Of a DNA stretch of 64,000 nt, positions 47,901 through 56,900 are shown piece after piece. The translations under genes and the position numbers were made by a program. Below the pieces are notes generated by a model. That model saw nothing but the letters and a program-made list of their open reading frames with translations, did no database searches and had not been told where the DNA came from. This DNA is from Branchiostoma floridae (Eukaryota; Chordata; Leptocardii; Amphioxiformes; Branchiostomatidae), in assembly GCF_000003815.2 (NCBI RefSeq), contig NC_049988.1, forward strand, positions 8,622,986 to 8,686,985, in the 5' to 3' direction. Each line of letters starts with the position of its first letter. Positions within the stretch are counted from its first letter, which is position 1.

Positions 47901-50900
47901 ATGTTACTCAGAATAGCAGATCTAAATTTCTACAGAGAATGGCCCACTGTTCCGCATAATCAAAAGCTTGAGAAATGTTGCAATTTGCCGTCCTACATCT
48001 ATATGGAGATCACATATTTGCCATATTTCAGTTTCTGGTTTCCTGAACAGTATTTTATTCTTAGATGAATTGTCTTTGTTACAGGAACATCAGATGTACG
48101 CGGAACAATATCCACTGGAACCTGGTGGCAACCTTCATCCTCAGAAACATCTGCTGGTTCATCATGCAAGAAGTGGTCAATGTCGAGACTGTGCTAGACA
48201 ATAGCGTGAGTCATGTTATTTTTATTGTTATTGGGTGGGCTGAATTACGAGGAACTTACGATTGGCTGGGCAAAATCGCAAATGTCTGGAGCAAGCTGCC
48301 ATTTGGCGCTAACTCAGGAGACCTCAATACGACGGCAATTGTCCCATGTGCGGCCAAACGACAGTAGGTTTTGAACCACTCACACCGGAAAGGACCCGTA
48401 CTCTTTTCGATAAGCACTGTGGCTGTGCTCAATATATGAATCGCCTCAAACTCACTACAGGACCTCCATTTAATGTCCTATCCAAGGTACGGCCCTAACC
48501 CAATCTAGGCATTCATTTTCACCTGTGTAAAGTGAGGAAAGTCGTGTAAAGATTGATGGCACATCAATGGATTGGAACCCAGAACCTCTAGGTTATAAAT
48601 CAACACCCTGCCGACTGCGCCACATGACCCCACATCCTGTGGCAGTGTTGCACCTAATGCTTCTGTCAATAGATCTCAGACATGCCAGTAATAGTAATAT
48701 GATCGATATATACGGACCGTTGGGTTCAACGAACAAGATCAAGGTTCTGGTTGTCTGGTTATGACTCAGGGATATCGATGATGATATGGATGATGATCTA
48801 TACGTAGCCACAGATGAAGAAATATGATCTGACTTTACACCAATATAGCGACCAGCTGTTGTGTAAGAGCCACAGCTTTTGTCTTCTTTAATATGGTAAT
48901 CATATGAATAACAGAATCTAGACACTTAAGCAACACAGATGAAGGAATGAACATCATCTTTACAGATTATATTTCTATCATTAGTGCAGCTTTTATTTGT
49001 GTTTTGTTTATCAAGAATTTGTATGAAGTTAACAGTGTCACTCATCTTCCTGAATCCCTAATGTAATGTATACTTTATGTCTTTGCAATAACATGTAAAA
49101 ACAATTATAGATACATGTATCACAGTCTATCATGATACTGGTAATCAAAAACAATGTGTCTTACATATTGCACTATATTACAGTAATAAGCTTAATAAGC
49201 TAACATTTCACATTATGATGAGACATATGTATACATCTGATCAAAAACTAATGTTACGGATTCCAGTCAGGCTAATAAGAAAAACAAAATTAGAAGAGCA
49301 TCCCTCAGAAAGCATTTAACAAGCAAATGTTTCTCAGGGTTTGGGATAACACACATAGACAAGTTAATTCGGCCCCTATAGTGCCTTATAATAAGAGGAA
49401 CAGTTATACGGTCAGCAAGTTTGCAGTTTCCATAGAAAGGAGGAGTTGCTGCCCCTTCCACTTTAAGATGCTCCAGGTCAAATCCTTGAACACAGCTGGA
49501 CCCCCATTTTTTTACGTCCCTTCTGAAAGATGTATAAGCCCCAACCAAGCTGTCATTTGACGGATTGAATCAGTGTCTCAAAATTTACTTACTACTTCTA
49601 GAGGAAATAGAAATTCAAGACCAACTGTGAAGCTGCTACCAGTTGAGCTGTAGTGACATCCCTATAGAACACATAGTCTTTATATTGACACTAATGTATT
49701 TGTCTCTGTCCAGTGGCACTGCAGAGTGGCTGTCACCCTGTTCAACTACTTCCATGTCACCAACTTCTTCTGGATGTTTGTGGAGGGGCTGTACCTGCAC
49801 ATGATGGTGGCACATGCCTTTGGTACCGAGCGGATCAAGTGCTGGATGTACGCTGTGATTGGCTGGTGTGAGTAATCAAATTAACTCAAATCTTCATTTT
49901 TGTTTGCACATTGACTTACCTATGAAGCCAACCAACCTATAAGCAATATTAGATCTTTAAAAGTGAAAATATTCTGGATGAGGCAATGTGTATGAAATTA
50001 ATATCTACTGCTGCACTATATTTCCACATTTACATCATTATTTCATACACATGTACTTTGAGCGGTTAAAAACGCAGAAACAATCTGCACTAGAGTTCCC
50101 TAAATATTACCCACAAAAATTTGACTTTCCTCGTGCCACTGTCCCATTGAATATTTGCTCCTTGAATGTTGGTATGGAAATTGGAATAGAGTTGCTTCAT
50201 CTTAATACATAGAAAAGTGCCCCCAAAATTGACTTAGTTTTGATAATTGAAGCTCTACAACCCTGACTCGGGCTAATATCGCTTAGGTTGCCTTTAATGA
50301 CACTATTCGAGGGACATTGATGAAGTCACGTTGATGGAGTTGTCGCAAAAACCAATTGGGGGCAAAAGATTAAGTTACATATTAATTTGTATTCTGATCA
50401 TCTCCTAATTTAGATATTAATTAGTAATCAAATCTGCTGACATACAATTAAGTACTTTTGCCTAAACAGTTGTATCCTGGATGTCAATAAAAACAGTGAT
50501 CGCTCATATTGCATAGGCCTGAGCTTGTGGATTTTTTTTCAGTTGTTGTTTAATACAACTGTGCTGAGTGGAAGATATCACAAAGACCTCGTTTACATCA
50601 ACATAAAGCACTTATCATTGCCATCTGCCAGTTTAAGGGATTTCCCTAAGTAACAATTCAAAATCTTGCCTGTGGTTTTAAACGTTACGAAAGGCTTTTA
50701 ATGGCTTACTGAGATAGCAGATAAAAGCATCCAATGATGGCAAGTGCATCTGTTATTTATTGTTTTAGAGTATGTTTTATGGACTTGCACTTATCCTATG
50801 TAATCCACCCCATTTGTTTTAAGATTAAAAAACAGACTGAAGCATCATTCTGGTAGATATGGTTGTCAGATACTAGTCCTTAAGGACGAATCCTTGACAG

Positions 50901-53900
50901 ATCGGACTACTTGGTATAACACACACCTGGGTTTAGGAATATATGAAATATTACAAAAAAACAGCTCATTCCAGCCAAATCTTGAATATTATACTATCTA
51001 AAATGCAAAGTTACCAATAAGTTTATTTGATATGCTGCTCAGCGTAGTTTAAGAATTGGATAGGGAATAGGCTTAATGTATAAAACATGTAAAAAGATTT
51101 GGCCAAAAAAAAATCAATTTGCTAGACACGAAAATCTTGAAGTGCACAGTCACGTAAAACTATTACTATTTTATCCTGTAAAACCCAATATATGCCCATT
51201 AATAAAAATAGAGTGTATCAGTATGTATTACTACTGTAACAGTAACTTTATTTTGAAAGCTAGCCAAGCTTGCATTAAATCTAGATTCATGGTCTATGCC
51301 TTTCATCATTTTTCGTGGAGTAGTACAGAATACAGTCTGATTTTGTAACATATCAGAAAGGTCATAGAAAATTGGCTGTCTAAGGTTACGATACTTCGTG
51401 ACCGCAAGACTTATTAATCATTAATATTCCTGTCTGTTCTTTTTACTCTTTTGAGGTTCAAATTCAATGCTGGTAATTTGGTGCCCTGAATGACCGCCTC
51501 TGTGAAAATTCAAGCGTCTCAGACGGCGAAACGCTGTTTGCGACAACCGTCCAAGGCGTCTTAAATTATTGGGACGCTTTGGACGGTTACGGCGGCGGAC
51601 GGCATGGGACGGGCTTTTGAACGCCCGACGAAACGTCCAAGACGGTCCGAACGGCATAACAAACGCTCGGACGCGTCTAGATTGGCACTTTAGACGCGTC
51701 CGGTCGGACGTTCGGGACGTCCGAGACGGCGTCTGAAAGCGGGCAGCCGGACGCTCCCGCGCTTCGTCGGGCGGCCCCCCCGCTGGGAACAGACGTCTCT
51801 GCGGACGGACCAGACGCCGATTGCGACGGACGTAAATGACGTAATCCAGGCTGCTGGGACGGATCGGACGCCGATTGCGACGGGCATAAACGGCGTAATC
51901 CAGGCCGCTGGGACGGGCGGTAGCCTCCACCACGCCTTCCCACGGGGGGTACAGATCGTAAAATTCGACAGAAAATGGAATGAAAGGCCAAGAGGCAGTC
52001 ATCGCTATATTATTAAAGGTTGATATCTGGGCCAAACTCCTAGCAAAATATTTTTTCTTCAAGACACAGTTTTAGTTAGTCAGGCAGTACGGTAGAAACT
52101 CATAACGGACCGGTGCATTTAATTTGGAACGTGCGTAGACGGCTGCCTGGACGCCGTTTCTGACGCCGTCCGGTCACGGCTATAATTTTATGGCCTGTTG
52201 GGACAAGCGTTGCCACATACCAAACAAACAAATATTCAGCCAGGCAGTGGAAGACCACCCACGACCGGGCCGTCAGGTTTAGTTAAAATCAAACGCAACT
52301 TGAACAAATTTCTTCGTAAATTCAGACATACTTCGCGGCGTTTGATAAACTTTGCTACATGTATGAAATTCAATCCGACCTTCAATCGTGTCCGCGGCTC
52401 TTTGTGCCGCCGTGCCGCCCGCACATCATAATGGACGAGTCCACATAACATCAAGGGTGAATACAGGACGTTTTATAATTCTCTATCGTACATTTTAATC
52501 ACAATAGTCTTAATTAAAGACTGGATACATTGTAAATGTGCAATACATTTTCTACAAAGCTCATATGTCATTTTTATTTCGCGGTAGCGAAACAAATTCG
52601 TCCGTTTCATAAGTTCCCAACCCCTAGTAGTTGGGAGGGCCGATTTCATTGACAGCAAAATCGGTAGGTGCTATCTCATTATCTGTTGTCTAAATCTACA
52701 TTTTAACAGCATTATCATTCTTAATCGAAACCACAGATATTTTTTACAAGTAGTTTACAACGTGTTCATAAGTCTTTTTATTTTGTGGCATCAAAGTAAG
52801 ATCCTAAATTTTATCATTCCTTTGCGTATGTGGGGAGGGCACCGAAACTTTGCAACCGTCGTCGGCAAACTTTGCAACAACATGTTGTACAAAAATAAGA
52901 ATAAAATGAGTATTCACTTACCGGCGCCAGCAAAGTATCGACAGTCAGCTAACGGAAGGACGCTGCTTCTTTTGACGGCATCTGTGATTTCTCCTGTCCG
53001 TTACGTTTCACAGTTGCTTCAGGTAAGTAGTATGATTTATCCCACTTGTCGGCGCACGACAAATAATTTTTGTACATTCTTTTTTAGTATAAAATAACGA
53101 ATAAAGTCATCGCCGTAAACCCAACCTCAGCACAATGTCGTAGAAACATCAACTGCTACTTCTAGACGTGATGTCCTTGGTCTAAAAGTAAGCAAAATTT
53201 TAACAAACAGACATAAAATCCACAGAAATAGTCACCTTCTGAACATATGTCCTGCAACCGCCGGATTGTTCAACGGTCTGAAATTCGAATTCACCCGCTG
53301 AAATTGGCGCATGTGCAGAAGTTAAAACGTCATGTTTCCCGTGGGGATAAGGACAGACGCAAGCCGTCTGAGGGCGTCGGGTTCCTAAGTATTTTATAGC
53401 CCCATCAGTGGCCGTCTCAGACGGCCGTCTCAGACGTCTTTCAGCCGTCTGGGCGTCCAACAAAAAAACGGACAGAACGGCCCGGACGCTCACGATGTGT
53501 TCGCGGCCGTTTCTGACTGCAATGGACGCGTCCAGAGAGTTTGAAACGCGCTCAGACGCCTTTGGACGCTTGTAGACGCCGTCTTAGCCGTTTCGGACGC
53601 TTGAATTTTCACAGAGGCAGTCTGCTGTACCGGTCTGCCTTAACAGTGTCCTCAAACAACCTCAAAAACCTAAAATGACCTCAAATGGCTAATATGCAGT
53701 GTACATTGGGCTTACATTGTGGGCGCTCTGGATACATTGTTCATGCATTAGTGAATTTGAAAAACGCAGCAAGTCTCCTAAGTATTAATTACTAGTTATT
53801 TCGAGTTAGTCGGTGGATTCAAGATCGAAGCAATTTCTTGGTGCCATGTTGGATTGTCTGTGTTACTTAGGAGTCTGCCTGGTGAAGTTATCCATTCTTC

Positions 53901-56900
53901 AGTCCACAGATGAATGCTGTTGGCTCATAGGTTACAGCATTATTATAAATATTCAATACCAATTTTAACAATTCTATCATTGTCAACTTATGATTCTTGT
54001 ATAATAAGTCTCAAATTGCTTCAATCTTGAAACCGGCCTACTTTTTTAACTCCAAATAACTAGTAAATACTTAGGATTTGCTGGATGCATGTTTTTATGA
54101 CTCATATGAGTTCATTTGAGGTGTTTAGGCAGATCCCTGCTATACTCAGTATGAATCCAAATTTACCCAATGGGTATCTACTACTGTTGATAAGGCCACA
54201 CTAATGTAATTTGTTGGTTCACAGATTTTCTAAAGTGAAAATATAGCAAACAGACATCACAACAAACAGGGAGGAAATAAAACTCAAATATGACCATGTC
54301 CACTCCATAAACCTGAGTGCACTTTATTGTCCTCCGGATTTGTTTCCATGATGTTCTTTCATATCCTTTATTTTCATTTTTTGAAAATCCGCAAAACATC
54401 AAATTAAATTAGTGTGGCCTAACAATGATGTTTTCCCTGCAGGTGTCCCTATTCCAATCATCCTGTCCTGGGTGATAGTGATGTCACTTCTCCAGGATGA
54501 AAGGTAGGCTTTAAATTTATACTGGAAAAGCATTTAATTGTGCTGAGATTTGATTTCACGGTACTATAAGGGAGAACATGTATTGGTCATGGTAGTTTTG
54601 AGTTCATGATAGTAACATATTGAACAGTAATGGAAACCCTCAGGTGCCTAAACGGACTGTCTGAAAACATCTACGAGTGACATGGCACTTAGGATGCTAC
54701 AGATGGACAAAACAGTCATTTTTGAAAGTGCTGGTGTGATCAACTTGTTTTTTTAAGTTGAACGTGAAACAATTCAGCCTCTGCTGCTATTTCTGGACTT
54801 TTTGTATTGTTTTACCCAGTAAACAATGATATGACTGTCACTGATATCTACCCTCTGGATATGTAGCATTTATGTGGTATTCAATGTTCAAAGACTGGGT
54901 CTGTGTGTTCAATTTGTACTTAATATGTACTTAATAAGCATCTACACTGTAACAGGCACCTCCAACACATCATAATAGTATACAATTATAGTAGGTATAT
55001 TTAAGCACTAATACACAAGAGGATAGACGAGGAAAAGACAGAGAATAAAAACTTTTCTGTGATTTTAATTCAGCAGTCACCAGACAATGTGAGTGTGCAA
55101 ACCAAGGAGCTTTCATCTATTCAAATCGTTCTACATATCATAACAGGGTTTCTATCACTTGATCTGAATAAGTCAAATGACTTGATTGTTGTCTTGTGAT
55201 AATGAATATGAGACATATGTCTACTTCACGGTTTATGTTTGAAAATACACACGCTTCCATGGCAAAGAATATTCTTCCTAATTCTTTACTGGCAAAACGT
55301 TGCGTCATGTTCTGTAGATGCTGGGTTGACTCCACAACTGGACAGAACTCTCACTATGACTTCATCTACCACGGACCTGTCATCATCGTCTTGTTGGTAA
55401 ACATGCAATCTTTTTCTGTCATTAGATAATATCATGCCTCAATGATAGTGAGAGATGCATGACATAAAGATAACAAATGGACGAAATGTTGTAACAGAGA
55501 AGACTGGTGCAAAATTTGGTACAGTTATAAAAATCAAAATTTCCTGAACCCGAACCTGTTACCTTGCTATGGCTCATGCCAATTAACAATTAAAAATCTT
55601 GCCTGTGGTTTTAAAAGTTACGACAGGCTTTTAATGTCTTACTGAGGTAGCAGATAAAAGCATCCAATGATGGCAAGTGCATCTGTTATTTATTGTTTCA
55701 GAGTATGTTTTATGGACTTGCACATCTACCCCATTTGTTTTATGATTAAAAGACAGACTGAAGCATCATTCTGGTAGATATGGTTATCATCAGATAGGAC
55801 TACTTGGCATACCGGGAACACACACCTAAGTTTAGGAATAAATATATGACATTTACTTGAATCTTGAGTATTTAATTTATACTATCTAAAATGCAAAGTT
55901 ACCATGAAGTAGAAATGTGATGAAATGACGCAGATAAGTTGGAAATAAGTTACACATGTCAATCTGACTGGAGATTTTTAAGTTCAGAACATTTGAAATT
56001 TTGGTGCCAAAATTCTACAATATATCCCTTTAAGCGAAAACCATGTGTATTTCAAATAGAAATGTAAATAAATGTAAATAGCTAATAGTCTTCCAGCAGG
56101 ATTTGGCCCTCAAAATGTAGGAATTAGCATTTCAGAGGGTCAAGATTTCAAAATTACTAACTAATTGGAAACTCTGTTCCAGGTAAACTTTGTGATCCTA
56201 GGGAAAATTGTGAGAATACTAGTGCTGAAGCTTCGAGCACACCCGAACTCACTGGACACAACACACTACAGGTATGAGGTTTCTTCCCTAGTCCATTTCA
56301 TGTATCGGTTAGACAATTACTTTTCATTCGTTTGGTCTTTTGTTGTTTAAGTGTTTGTATGTTGAGTATTTGTTGACTGTAATTTTGTTTATCACTGTTC
56401 TGACCAATATAATTGGCAAACAATAAACGGAACAGAGGACACACCAGGAGCTAACAGAACACAACATGTACACTTGAATTATAGTAGCTGCACTGCAGAT
56501 GACATTGGCACCACACGTCGAGCATCAAGGGCCTCTTATAAAGTACATTTCAGGTATGAATCTAGTCAGTGAGTAGGTCTAAACCACTAACAGCCATACT
56601 GATATCTTACTACAGTATTGATCTAAAACAATGTTAATTTACAATAAATCATAACATTTGCAAAATAACCTTTCATTCTAACCAATTAATCAAGCTGTGC
56701 AATTAATTAATCAATCAACTAATTAATCAAGATGTGCAATGGACTCTAATATCTGTGTAGGTAGGAGTAAATAAAACTAACTTTGGCTGAAAATTTTAGT
56801 CATTTCTTTTTGTTTGCAATAAAGTTGCATAGTTTTAACAAAAACCTGATCATGTTCTGCCGATGAAAAAGTGTTTTACAGAAACATCTGATAGCAAATG

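Noticed and set aside
51421-52062. 213-codon arginine/proline-rich minus-strand frame
   Set aside because: It crosses the left terminus of the GACG-rich element, and its composition follows from GACG repeats rather than a protein.
52762-53097. Open segment with GTAAGT donor at 53022 considered as an extra receptor exon
   Set aside because: It lies inside the transposon-like element in intron 7, and exons 7 and 8 already join in phase in the middle of helix 4.
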